Assembly: GCF_018614195.1 (NCBI RefSeq)
Contig: NZ_JAGGOT010000062.1
Location: 95,061 to 159,060 of the forward strand
DNA length: 64,000 nt
Reading direction: 5' to 3'
DNA from: Streptomyces sp. ISL-43
GTDB lineage: Bacteria > Actinomycetota > Actinomycetes > Streptomycetales > Streptomycetaceae
A program made the translations under genes and the position numbers. Positions 16,529 through 25,321 of the stretch are shown piece by piece (the stretch's first letter is position 1; the number at the start of each line of letters is the position of its first letter). Under the pieces are notes generated by a model. The model saw only the letters and a program-made list of their open reading frames with translations. It did no database searches and was not told the DNA's origin.

Positions 16529-17344
16529 CTACCCCTCCCACACCCACGGCACCGTGGCCCCCAGCACCTCGAATCCCAGCCGCTCCAGGATCGGACGGCT
16601 GTCCTTCGACGCGTCCACCTGGAGGTAGCGGATGCCGCGCTCCGCCGCCACGCGGGCGCGGTGGGCGACCAGGAGGCGGTAGATGCCGTGGCCGCGCCAC
16701 TGCGGCACCGTGCCGCCGCCCCACAGGCCCGCGAAGGAAGTGCCCGGGCGCATCTCCATCCGGGCCGCGGACACCGGGGTGTCGCCCGCCATCGCGACGA
16801 CCGCTTCGATCGTGTCCGGCTCGTCCCTCAGCAGGTTCACCATCAGCTCCCTGATGCGCGGGCGGTCCGTACCGAAGGCGCCGCGGTGGGCCCGCATCAT
16901 CAGGTCCACGCCCTCCTCGTCGGTCACCACCCGCAGCGTGATCCCCGCCGGCGGCTCCGCCGGGAGCTTCGCGAGCTCCGACGTCCGGCCGATCAGCAGC
17001 GTCTCCGCCGGCTCCGCCACGAAGCCGGCCGCACGCAACCGGTCCCCGAGGTCGGCGGGGCGGTCGTAGTCGTAGAGCTTCCACTCGAACTCCGGCCCCG
17101 CGATCTCGCCCCGGGCGGCCAGCCCGCTGAAGAACGCCACCTGCTCCGCGATCGCGGCGTCCGCCGTCCCCTCGTCCAGGTCCGACCAGAGCACGGTGCT
17201 CCCGCCCGATCCGGGCACGATCTGCCGTACGACCGAGCCCGCCCGCTCCACGCGCGCGTCGCTCGTGTCGGGCCGCGCCTCCCGGCGCATCTCGGTGTCG
17301 AACTCGGCGCGCAGTTTCAGCAAGTCGTCTCGATCGATCGTCAT
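16529..17344 (-). CDS. GNAT-family N-acetyltransferase
   Basis: 271 aa. The C-terminal half is a GNAT domain: AVVAMAGDTPVSAARM, the acetyl-CoA loop VPQWRGHGIYRLLVAHRA and RYLQVDASKDSRPILERLGFEVLG. The N-terminal half is an additional divergent module. Substrate unknown. ATG at 17344, divergent from the cupin gene. Confidence 0.85.
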   Translation of the reverse strand: MTIDRDDLLKLRAEFDTEMRREARPDTSDARVERAGSVVRQIVPGSGGSTVLWSDLDEGTADAAIAEQVAFFSGLAARGEIAGPEFEWKLYDYDRPADLGDRLRAAGFVAEPAETLLIGRTSELAKLPAEPPAGITLRVVTDEEGVDLMMRAHRGAFGTDRPRIRELMVNLLRDEPDTIEAVVAMAGDTPVSAARMEMRPGTSFAGLWGGGTVPQWRGHGIYRLLVAHRARVAAERGIRYLQVDASKDSRPILERLGFEVLGATVPWVWEG

Positions 17345-17385
17345 CCGGCCAGCTCACCAGCCGTCAACCACCTGCACAACTGCAT

Positions 17386-17391
17386 TAGCCT
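17386..17391 (+). promoter_or_regulatory. -10 hexamer for a leaderless cupin transcript
   Basis: TAGCCT ends exactly seven bases before the GTG at 17399, so transcription would begin at the start codon. GTCAAC (17363-17368) is a weak -35 at 17-bp spacing. No ribosome site is present. Confidence 0.5.
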
Positions 17392-17398
17392 CACCCGG

Positions 17399-17929
17399 GT
17401 GAGCGACTCCGCACCCCCCACCCCCGCCGTGTACACCGGCAAGGCCGCACCCGACGCCGCAGTGGACCGCGGCTGGCTGCTCGGCCACTTCAAGCAGCCG
17501 GGCGATCCCCGCCACAGCGAGGACGTGGAGATCAAATGGGGTGTGCACCCCGAGGGTGACGAGCGTGCGCAATGGGTGCGCGGGGAGTCGCGTACGGCGC
17601 TTCAGGTGCTGATCAGCGGGCGCTTCCGGCTGGAGTTCCCCGGCCGCAGCGTGGTGCTCGCCGAGCAGGGGGACTACGTCGTGTGGGGGCGTGGCGTGGA
17701 CCACTCCTGGTACGCGGAGGAGGACTCGGTGGTGCTCACTGTGCGCTGGCCCTCGCTGCCCGGTTACCGAGCCGATACCCGGCCGACCACCGGGCCGACC
17801 ACCGGGTCGACGACCAGTCCGGCCGGACCTCCGCTCCGAAGCCCGTGTGACCATGGTCCCGCACCTGCCCGGCCCCTTGTGACGATGCCCACGAAGGCCG
17901 CCAACGATCACGGAACGCTGCGATCGTGA
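17399..17929 (+). CDS. Cupin-fold protein
   Basis: 176 aa. A single small cupin-like barrel: HSEDVEIKWGVHPEGD, TALQVLISGRFRLEFPGRSVVLAEQGDYVVWGRGVDHSW, then VVLTVRWPSLPGY. One metal-type His motif is visible (GVDHSW). The C-terminal about 35 residues after the barrel are a Thr/Gly/Pro repeat (TTGPTTGSTT) from 12-bp DNA repeats (17781-17816) and look disordered. Function unknown; a sugar- or small-molecule-binding role would be a guess. Probably translated from a leaderless mRNA. Confidence 0.78.
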   Translation: MSDSAPPTPAVYTGKAAPDAAVDRGWLLGHFKQPGDPRHSEDVEIKWGVHPEGDERAQWVRGESRTALQVLISGRFRLEFPGRSVVLAEQGDYVVWGRGVDHSWYAEEDSVVLTVRWPSLPGYRADTRPTTGPTTGSTTSPAGPPLRSPCDHGPAPARPLVTMPTKAANDHGTLRS

Positions 17930-18033
17930 AGGTGTAGACCATAAGTTTTGAGACGTCCAGCGTTCAGTGTTCAAGCGTTCTTTGCGACGGGCCCTTCCCC
18001 GGTGAAGATCCGAACCACCAGGGAGCTCGTCCG

Positions 18034-20283
18034 TTGGCAGCAATCGCACGGTGGTGCATGCGGCACCGCCTCGTCGCCGTCATGCTCTGGCTCCTCGCGT
18101 TCGGCGGGACCGCCGCGGCCGCGATCGGCGCCGGAGCGGCGTTCTCCAACGACTACGAGGTCCCCGGCACCGAGTCGGGCAAGGCGCACGCCCTGCTCCG
18201 AGAGGGCTTCAACGGTCAGGGCGGTGACTCCGACACCATCGTGTGGCGGGCCCCGGACCATCAGAGCGCGCGGACACCCGCCGTCGAGGAACGCATGGCG
18301 CGGGCGCTCGACTCGATAGCCGAGCTGCCCGGCGTCGGATCGGTCGCCGGCCCCTACGGCGGCGAACCCGAGAGCGCCGCCCGGATCAGCGCCGACGCAC
18401 GCACCGCCTACGCCGTGGTCACCTTCGACCAGCAGGCCGACTCGGTCCCCAAGTCCGTGGCGAAGGCCGTGGTCGACGCCGCGAAGAACCCGACGACCCA
18501 GGTCGACGGCCTCGAGGTCGAGCTCGGCGGCCGCGCCATCGGCCTCACCGAGGCCCCCAGCGCGCACCTCGCCGAGGTGATCGGCGTGGCCATCGCCGCC
18601 GCGGTCCTCTTCCTGGCCTTCGGCTCGCTGGCCGCGAGCCTGCTGCCCATCGCGACCGCACTGGTCAGCGTGGGCACCGCCTATTTCGGCATCACCCTCC
18701 TCGGGCACGCGATGCCGGTCGCCGACTTCGCCCCGATGCTGGGCACCCTCGTGGGCCTCGGCGTGGGCATCGACTACGCGCTGTTCATCGTGACCCGCCA
18801 CCGCAAGGGGCTCCAGCGCGGCCTGCCGGTCGAAGAGGCGGCCGAGAACGCCGTCGCCACCACCGGCCGGGCCGTCGTCTTCGCGGGGGCCACCGTCTGC
18901 ATCGCGCTGCTCGGCATGCTGGTGCTGCGGCTGAACTTCCTCAACGGCGTCGCGATAGCCGCCTCCCTCACCGTGGTCCTGACCGTCGCCGCCTCGGTGA
19001 CCCTGCTGCCCGCCCTCCTCTCCTGCATCGGCACGCGTGCGCTCTCGCGCCGCGAGCGCCGCAGACTGGCCGTCGAGGGCCCGCGGGCCGAGTCGGTCAC
19101 CGGCTTCGCCGCCCGCTGGTCCGCCTTCGTCGAGCGCCACCCGAAGCTGCTCGGCCTCCTCGCCACGGCGGTCATGGTGGTGCTGGCCCTGCCCACGCTC
19201 TCCCTCCACCTCGGCACCTCCGACCAGGGCAACAACCCGGCCACCTCCACCACCCGCAAGGCCTACGACCTGCTCGCGGACGGCTTCGGCCCGGGAACGA
19301 ACGGCCCGCTGACCGTGGTCGCCCGCCTCGACGGCGCCGGCGACCGGGTGGCCGTGGACCGACTGGCCGAGTCGCTCCGCATGACCAGGGGCGTGGCCTC
19401 CGCCGGGCCGGCCGTTTTCAACCGGAGCGGCGACACGGCCGTGGTCACCGTCGTACCGGACTCCTCGCCGCAGTCCCGGGCCACGAGCGAGCTGGTCGAC
19501 AGGCTGCGCGAGGAGGTCATCCCGCGCGCCGGGCACGGCAACTCCATGCGGGTCCACGTGGGCGGCGTGACCGCCGGCTACGACGACTTCGCCGCCGTCA
19601 TCATCGGCAAACTGCCGCTCTTCGTCGGAGTGGTCATCGCGCTGGGCTGCGCACTCCTGCTGCTGGCCTTCCGCTCCATCGGCATCCCGGTCAAGGCGGC
19701 CGCCATGAACGTCGCCGCCGTCGCCTCCTCCTTCGGCGTCGTCGTCGCGATCTTCCAGTGGGGCTGGGGCAGCGAACCGATGGGCCTGGGAAGCGCCGGC
19801 CCCATCGAGCCCTTCCTGCCGGTGATCATGGTCTCGGTGCTCTTCGGGCTGTCCATGGACTACCAGGTCTTCCTCGTCAGCCGGATGTACGAGGAGTGGC
19901 TGGAGACCGGGGACAACAAGCGGGCCGTGCGCGTCGGCCTCGCCGAGACCAGCCGGGTGATCAACTCGGCGGCGGTCATCATGATCTCCGTCTTCCTGGC
20001 CTTCGTACTCAGCGGCGACCGGCTCATCGCCATGTTCGGCATCGCGCTGGCCGCGGCAGTCGCCCTCGACGCCTTCGTCCTGCGCACCCTCCTCGTCCCG
20101 GCCCTGATGCACATGCTCGGCGGCGCCAACTGGTGGCTGCCGGCCTGGCTGGACCGCAGGCTGCCCCGCATCAGCATCGAACCCCCTGAATGCCGGCCCC
20201 GTGCGACACTTCCGGCACAGCGGGCCGGCGCCCTCGACGCCACGAGCGAGGAGGGCACCGAGCCCGCCACAGCATCCCGGTGA
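18034..20283 (+). CDS. MMPL/RND-family membrane transporter
   Basis: 749 aa. Two halves, each with a large extracytoplasmic loop and a helix bundle: first helix VMLWLLAFGGTAAAAIGAG, central TM block including the conserved GLGVGIDYALFIVTRHR, and second block FGLSMDYQVFLVSRMYEEW, the paired Asp-Tyr motifs of MMPL proton relays. MMPL proteins export lipids or toxic compounds; the substrate cannot be told. TTG start eight bases after GGGAG. No regulator adjacent. Confidence 0.92.
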   Translation: MAAIARWCMRHRLVAVMLWLLAFGGTAAAAIGAGAAFSNDYEVPGTESGKAHALLREGFNGQGGDSDTIVWRAPDHQSARTPAVEERMARALDSIAELPGVGSVAGPYGGEPESAARISADARTAYAVVTFDQQADSVPKSVAKAVVDAAKNPTTQVDGLEVELGGRAIGLTEAPSAHLAEVIGVAIAAAVLFLAFGSLAASLLPIATALVSVGTAYFGITLLGHAMPVADFAPMLGTLVGLGVGIDYALFIVTRHRKGLQRGLPVEEAAENAVATTGRAVVFAGATVCIALLGMLVLRLNFLNGVAIAASLTVVLTVAASVTLLPALLSCIGTRALSRRERRRLAVEGPRAESVTGFAARWSAFVERHPKLLGLLATAVMVVLALPTLSLHLGTSDQGNNPATSTTRKAYDLLADGFGPGTNGPLTVVARLDGAGDRVAVDRLAESLRMTRGVASAGPAVFNRSGDTAVVTVVPDSSPQSRATSELVDRLREEVIPRAGHGNSMRVHVGGVTAGYDDFAAVIIGKLPLFVGVVIALGCALLLLAFRSIGIPVKAAAMNVAAVASSFGVVVAIFQWGWGSEPMGLGSAGPIEPFLPVIMVSVLFGLSMDYQVFLVSRMYEEWLETGDNKRAVRVGLAETSRVINSAAVIMISVFLAFVLSGDRLIAMFGIALAAAVALDAFVLRTLLVPALMHMLGGANWWLPAWLDRRLPRISIEPPECRPRATLPAQRAGALDATSEEGTEPATASR

Positions 20284-20322
20284 CGCGGCGAACCGCCGCC
20301 CGAACTCCAAGGACGAGCCCGC

Positions 20323-20877
20323 ATGTTCTCGATAGACCTCGCCGAAGGCGCCCAGCTGTTCCCGCTGGAGATCCGGCACGCCGAGGAGCTCCTGGCACAC
20401 ATGGACCGCGGCCGTGAGCACATCGGCCGGTTCGTCGGACTGCCGGACGTCGTCGCGGACATCGAGGGGGCCCGGTCCTACCTGGCGGCCTACGCGCAGA
20501 AGGCGGCCACCGACACCGGGCGGCTCTACGGCATCAGGGTCGACGGCGTCCTCGTCGGCGGGGTCCTCTTCCGCACCTTCGACACCGGCAGCGGCACCTG
20601 TGAGGCCGGCTGCTGGCTGGAGCCCGCCGCGGTCGGCCGCGGCCTGGTGACCAAGGCCTGCCGGATCCTGATCGACTGGGCCTTCCGGGAGCGCGGCATG
20701 CACCGCGTCGAGTGGCACGTCGCCTCCGCCAACAAGAAGAGCATCGCCGCCGCCGAGCGCCTCGGCATGACCCGCGACGGCGTCATGCGGGAGAACGACC
20801 TCTACCGCGGCGCCCGCCAGGACACCGAGATCTGGTCGGTCCTCGCACACGAGTGGACCCCGGCCCAGCCCGCGTAA
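20323..20877 (+). CDS. RimJ/RimL-type GNAT acetyltransferase
   Basis: 184 aa. GNAT of the ribosomal-protein-acetylase type: LYGIRVDGVLVGGVLFRTFD, the acetyl-CoA segment LEPAAVGRGLVTKACRILIDWAF, HRVEWHVASANKKSIAAAERLGMTRDGVMREN. Such proteins acetylate N-termini, amines or antibiotics; target unknown. It lies 39 bp after the transporter in the same direction, so co-transcription is possible. Confidence 0.88.
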   Translation: MFSIDLAEGAQLFPLEIRHAEELLAHMDRGREHIGRFVGLPDVVADIEGARSYLAAYAQKAATDTGRLYGIRVDGVLVGGVLFRTFDTGSGTCEAGCWLEPAAVGRGLVTKACRILIDWAFRERGMHRVEWHVASANKKSIAAAERLGMTRDGVMRENDLYRGARQDTEIWSVLAHEWTPAQPA

Positions 20878-21004
20878 CCGAGCCTGCAGCCCCTCCCGTT
20901 GCCCAGCCCGCCCCCGGTACCCCCGCGGACCCGGGGCCGGACGGCGCGGGCGGTCCCGCCGGATTCTCAGAAACCTCTCATACAAGCCGCCTACGGTGCC
21001 CCGC

Positions 21005-21601
21005 ATGGACACCACCAAGACCCCCGCCCCGACCGCTCCCGAGGCGGACTCCCCGGCCGACCTGAAGAAGGCCGACACCACCGGCGAGACGACCGCCCCG
21101 GTCGCCGACGGCACCGCCGTCACCGGCCTCACCGACGAGGAGATCCTCGACGAGGAGCTCGACTCGGACCTCGACGACGAGCTCGATGCCACGGCCGACG
21201 CCGAGCGCGGCAACGGCGTCGGCGCCGCAGCCTCCGCGATCGTCGCCGCCGGTCTCGGCCTGGTCGCCCTCAGCGGCAGCTGGGTCTCCCGCGTCGTGGC
21301 CGAGCGATCGACCCTCATCGGGCAGATCGACTCGGCCAATTCCAACGCCACCTCCACCGAGGCGAAGATCGAGGCCCTGTACGGCAACGCCTGGCAGATG
21401 ACCGCCCTGGTCAACGGTGTCCTGTCGACGATCGCGCTGCTCATCGCCGTCTTCGTGCTGGCCCTTCCGGCCTTCGGCGCCCCCGGCCGTACGCTCCCCA
21501 CCTGGGTCCGTGCCGTTTCCTGGGCGGCCATGGCCATCGGCGCCCTCGGCGTGATCGTCTTCGGTGTCATGTACTTCCTCCCCCTCCCCAAGGCCGCCTA
21601 G
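21005..21601 (+). CDS. Acidic membrane protein, unknown function
   Basis: 198 aa from the ATG at 21005. The N-terminal 70 residues are Thr/Ala/Asp/Glu-rich and highly acidic (EEILDEELDSDLDDELD). Three hydrophobic helices follow: AAASAIVAAGLGLVAL, NGVLSTIALLIAVFVLAL and AAMAIGALGVIVFGVMYFL, with a polar loop between the first two. A TACGGT hexamer ends seven bases before the ATG and no ribosome site is seen, so the mRNA may be leaderless. I do not recognise the family. Confidence 0.75.
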   Translation: MDTTKTPAPTAPEADSPADLKKADTTGETTAPVADGTAVTGLTDEEILDEELDSDLDDELDATADAERGNGVGAAASAIVAAGLGLVALSGSWVSRVVAERSTLIGQIDSANSNATSTEAKIEALYGNAWQMTALVNGVLSTIALLIAVFVLALPAFGAPGRTLPTWVRAVSWAAMAIGALGVIVFGVMYFLPLPKAA

Positions 21602-21662
21602 GCACCCTGTAGGCCGCCTCCACCAGGTCTTTCACGCTCGCCCTGCTCTCGCCTAGGCACTG

Positions 21663-21701
21663 CCTTAGTCCACCTCGGGGACCCTTGCCCCCGGACTAAG
21701 G
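21663..21701. promoter_or_regulatory. Inverted repeat CCTTAGTCC/GGACTAAGG
   Basis: Perfect 9-bp arms (21663-21671, 21693-21701) enclosing GGGG/CCCC. It could be a terminator for the gene ending at 21601 or an operator for the downstream small gene and regulator. No U-tract. Confidence 0.5.
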
Positions 21702-21813
21702 ACCCCCGGTCCGCCCAGATGCGGCATGCTCCCGATGTGCCGGTACCCCCTGGGACGCGAATCTTGGATCACACCGAACGAGGTGCCCGAGAAACGCAAC
21801 CAGGGAGTACGAG

Positions 21814-21981
21814 ATGTTCGAGTACGAGATCGCCAACGCCCGCCGCAACGACCTCATCCGCGAGGCCGACGCGTACCGCCTGGTCCAGGAGGCGAAGAAG
21901 GCCCGCCGCGTCTTTTCCCGGTCCCAGGAATCCGAAGGGCCGGTGAGAAGCCTGCGGGGCAGCTTCACCCGCGCCGCGTAG
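21814..21981 (+). CDS. Small hypothetical protein, 55 aa
   Basis: ATG behind CAGGGAG, stop TAG at 21979-21981. Starts MFEYEIANARRNDLIREAD and continues with a charged helix ending in LVQEAKKARRVF, then a basic tail SFTRAA. GC-rich third positions and a good ribosome site support coding. Predicted as one long charged helix; family not recognised. It precedes the large LuxR-type regulator by 80 bp. Confidence 0.7.
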   Translation: MFEYEIANARRNDLIREADAYRLVQEAKKARRVFSRSQESEGPVRSLRGSFTRAA

Positions 21982-22061
21982 CCCGCGCCGCGAACCGCGT
22001 GAATCGCCACGTGATGAGAAGCGCACCGATAACAAGTGCCGGTGAGCAGGACCCCTGTGCG

Positions 22062-25000
22062 ATGCTCACCGGCGTGGAGACCAGATCTGTCAGCCCGGTG
22101 TTCGTCGGCCGAGCCGACGAACTGGCCGTACTCACCGACGCCCTGACCCGTGCCGCCGGCGGCCAGGAGCCGCAGGCACTGCTCATCGGCGGCGAGGCGG
22201 GGGTCGGGAAGACCCGCCTCACCGAGGAGTTCCTCTGCGAAGCAGACCGCCGCGGCGCGGTCGTCGCCGTCGGAGGCTGTGTGGAGATCGGGGCGGAGGG
22301 CCTTCCCTTCGCCCCGTTCTCGACTGCCTTGCGCACTCTGCACCGGCTGCTCCCCGCCGAACTGGCCGCGGCGGCCGCCGGCCAGGAAGACGAACTCGCC
22401 CGCATCCTCCCCGAACTCGGCGAGACCCCGCGCGGCCCGCACGACGAGGAGAGCACCGCCCGGCTCTTCGAGCTGACGGCCCGGATGCTGGAGCGGCTCG
22501 CCGCCGACCGCACCGTCGTCCTCGTCCTGGAAGACCTGCACTGGGCGGACACCTCCACCCGGCACCTGCTCTCCTACCTCTTCCGGGCCCTCGGCAGCGG
22601 CCGGCTCGTCGTGGTCGCCACCTACCGCGCCGACGACGTCCACCGCCGCCACCCGCTGCGCCCGCTCCTCGCCGAACTGGACCGGCTGCGCACCGTCCAG
22701 CGCATCGAGCTGGCCCGCTTCAACCGGGCCGAGGTACGCCGCCAGCTCGCCGGCATCCTCGCCTCGCAACCCGACGAGGACTTCGTCGAATCCGTCTTCG
22801 ACCGCTCCGACGGCAACGCCTTCTTCGTCGAGGAACTCGTCGCCTCCCGTGCCAGCGGCTGCCCTACCGGCCTCACCGAATCCCTGCGCGACCTCCTCCT
22901 CGTGCGCGTCGAAGTCCTCCCGGACGCCTCGCAGCGCGTGGTGCGCATCGTCGCCGAGGGCGGCTCCACGGTGGAGTACGGCCTGCTGCGCGCCGTCACC
23001 GGGCTCACCGAGGACGAGCTGATCGAGGCCCTGCGTGCGGCGGTCGGCGCCAACATCCTCCTCGCCACCTCCGACGGGGACGGCTACCGCTTCCGCCACT
23101 CCCTGGTCCGTGAGGCCGTCTCCGACGACCTGCTGCCCGGCGAGCGCGCCCGGGTCAACCGCCGCTACGCCGAGGCGCTGGAGGCCGACGAATCGCTGGC
23201 CCGCGCCGAGGAGCGGATCATCCGGCTCGCCAACTACTGGTACTACGCCAACGACACCGTCAAGGCGCTGCCCGCCGTCCTCGCCGCCTCGGTGGCCGCC
23301 CGGCGCCGGCACGCCTACTCCGAGCAGCTGCGGCTGCTGGAGCGGGCCATGGAACTGTGGGAGGGCGTACCGCAGGAGGTGCGCGGCGAGCTGCGCCCGG
23401 CGGACTACACCGAGGTGTACCCGCCCTGCGGCTGCGACCCCGCGACCACCCCGCTGCAGCGCCTCGACCTGCTGGCCGAGGCCACCGTCGCGGCCCGCTT
23501 CGGCGGCGAACGCGAACGCGCCCTGAAGATCACCAAGCTCGCCCTGCGCTCCCTGGACGACGGCCACGACCCGTTGCGGGCCGCCTGGTTCTGGACCGAG
23601 CGCTCCCGGCTCGTCGCCAGTCTCGCCCGCGGCGACGGCTGGGAGGAGCTCGCCATGGCACAGGAGCTCGTCCGAGGGCTGCCCCCGTCCCAGGTGCACG
23701 CCGAGGTCCTGGTCCGGGCCGCGAGCTGGGGCATGCTCCACGATCCGGGCCCCGACAACCTCGCCGCCGCCGAACGCGCCGTGGAGTACGCGCGGATGGT
23801 CGGCGCCGAGGAAACGGAGCTCAACGCCCGGATCACCATCGGCACCCTGATCACCGACGCCGGGGAACCCGAGCGCGGCCTCGCCGAGATGTACGCGGTC
23901 AAGGACCGGGCAGCCGAACTGGGCCTCGGCACGCTGACAGGACGTGCTCATATCAACCTCACCTCTCAGTTGGAAAGCATGGGCCGGTCCCGCGAAGCCG
24001 TGGAACTGGCCGAACAAGGTGTCGCACTGGTCAAGAAGTCCCATCTGATGGACTCCGAGGCCTGGGTCCGCGGGAACCTGGCCGAGAGCCTGTACAGCCT
24101 CGGCCGCTGGGAGGAGGCCGCGAAGGAGGCCCGGCTCACCATGAGCCTCGTCAGCAGCGCCGCCCCGCGCGCCGCGGCCGCCGCGCGCCTCTCCTACCTG
24201 GCCCTGGCCCGCGGTGAGCTCGCCGAGGCCGCAGGCCAGCTCGCCGCCGCCCGAGCCCACTTCGGGGCCCACGACGGTCAGCCCCAGCACCGGATCCCGA
24301 TGTTCCGCCTCGGGATCGGCGTGGCCGCGGGGGAGGGCCGGATAGCCGACGTCCGCACCCAGGTCACCGAGGCCATCGCCTACGGCTTCCCGCTCGGCCA
24401 CCACCGCTACGCCTGGCCTCTGCTGCTCGCCGCCGCCACGGCCGAGGCCGACGCCCGGGGCCTGCCGGCCGCCGAAGCCGGCCGCGACGAGGCGCTGACG
24501 GTCCTGCGCACCGCCGCCCGGGCCCTGGCGACACCGGTCCCGGTGTGGGGCGCCCACTCCGAGTACCTCCGGGCCGAGCTGCTGCGCGCCGAGGGCCAGG
24601 ACACCGTCGCCGACTGGACGGCCGTGGAGGAGGCCGTCAGCCCGCTGGAGCGCCCGTACCTGCTGGCCAGGGCCCGCCACCGGCTCGTGGAGGCCCTGCT
24701 CGTCTCCGGCGGCGACCGGGAGTCCGCGACCGGCCGCCTGCACGAGGCCTACACGACGGCGGAAGAGCTCGGAGCCCGCCGGCTCCGCGAGGACCTGGCC
24801 CTGCTCGCGCAGCGCGCCAGACTTCCGCTCACCCCCGTGGACACCCCCGAAGCTCCCGCGCCCGACGTCGACCCGATCGAGGCACTGGGCCTGACCAGCC
24901 GCGAACGGGACGTGCTGCGCCTGGTCGCGGCCGGGCACACCAACCGCCAGATCGCCGAGGAGCTCTTCATCTCCCCGAAGACGGCCAGCGTGCACGTCTC

Positions 25001-25109
25001 GAACATCCTGGCGAAGCTGGGCGTCTCGGGCCGCGGCGAGGCGGCCGCCCTGGCCCACCGGCTACGGCTCTTCGGGCCGGTCCCCGCGAAGGCTGCCCCC
25101 GCGCGTTAG
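22062..25109 (+). CDS. LuxR-family ATPase regulator (LAL type)
   Basis: 1015 aa. Begins with an AAA-type NTPase (VFVGRADELAVL, Walker A GGEAGVGKTRL, Walker B VLVLEDLHWAD), continues with a long TPR-like helical region (about 300-930), and ends with a LuxR helix-turn-helix (LTSRERDVLRLVAAGHTNRQIAEELF ... SVHVSNILAKLGVS). Large LuxR regulators sense ligands and switch on carbon or secondary metabolism pathways. ATG at 22062 is chosen; GTG at 22074 is equally possible. The target genes are not obvious from context. The stop overlaps the convergent small gene by 4 bp. Confidence 0.9.
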   Translation: MLTGVETRSVSPVFVGRADELAVLTDALTRAAGGQEPQALLIGGEAGVGKTRLTEEFLCEADRRGAVVAVGGCVEIGAEGLPFAPFSTALRTLHRLLPAELAAAAAGQEDELARILPELGETPRGPHDEESTARLFELTARMLERLAADRTVVLVLEDLHWADTSTRHLLSYLFRALGSGRLVVVATYRADDVHRRHPLRPLLAELDRLRTVQRIELARFNRAEVRRQLAGILASQPDEDFVESVFDRSDGNAFFVEELVASRASGCPTGLTESLRDLLLVRVEVLPDASQRVVRIVAEGGSTVEYGLLRAVTGLTEDELIEALRAAVGANILLATSDGDGYRFRHSLVREAVSDDLLPGERARVNRRYAEALEADESLARAEERIIRLANYWYYANDTVKALPAVLAASVAARRRHAYSEQLRLLERAMELWEGVPQEVRGELRPADYTEVYPPCGCDPATTPLQRLDLLAEATVAARFGGERERALKITKLALRSLDDGHDPLRAAWFWTERSRLVASLARGDGWEELAMAQELVRGLPPSQVHAEVLVRAASWGMLHDPGPDNLAAAERAVEYARMVGAEETELNARITIGTLITDAGEPERGLAEMYAVKDRAAELGLGTLTGRAHINLTSQLESMGRSREAVELAEQGVALVKKSHLMDSEAWVRGNLAESLYSLGRWEEAAKEARLTMSLVSSAAPRAAAAARLSYLALARGELAEAAGQLAAARAHFGAHDGQPQHRIPMFRLGIGVAAGEGRIADVRTQVTEAIAYGFPLGHHRYAWPLLLAAATAEADARGLPAAEAGRDEALTVLRTAARALATPVPVWGAHSEYLRAELLRAEGQDTVADWTAVEEAVSPLERPYLLARARHRLVEALLVSGGDRESATGRLHEAYTTAEELGARRLREDLALLAQRARLPLTPVDTPEAPAPDVDPIEALGLTSRERDVLRLVAAGHTNRQIAEELFISPKTASVHVSNILAKLGVSGRGEAAALAHRLRLFGPVPAKAAPAR

Positions 25110-25279
25110 GCCTCGGGCTGCTCCTTGGGGCGTATGAGCACCTTGCCGGAGTCCAGGTCTATCGGGCCCTTTCCCGGGTCGCCGTCATTCACGTCGATCC
25201 GGGAAAGCTCCAGCCGCTTCTTCTCGTCGTCCGCGTGCTTGCGTCCCGGGCTGAAGAGCTCCTCGATCATGTTGAACAT
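25106..25279 (-). CDS. Small DUF6191-type protein
   Basis: 57 aa starting MFNMIEELFSPGRKHADDE, then DVNDGDPGKGPIDLDSGKVLIRP. This pattern of a hydrophobic start, a charged middle and a GPIDLDSGKV motif is common in small Streptomyces proteins that I recall as DUF6191. A GTG three codons upstream (25288) is an alternative start. Function unknown. Confidence 0.75.
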   Translation of the reverse strand: MFNMIEELFSPGRKHADDEKKRLELSRIDVNDGDPGKGPIDLDSGKVLIRPKEQPEA

Positions 25280-25321
25280 CGTGCCCACCGTGCCTTTCGT
25301 CCCCCCGTCGGGGCCCGCCGG

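Noticed and set aside
17971..21591. 1206-codon minus-strand frame
   Set aside because: Antisense of the MMPL, GNAT and membrane protein genes; typical GC-rich shadow frame.
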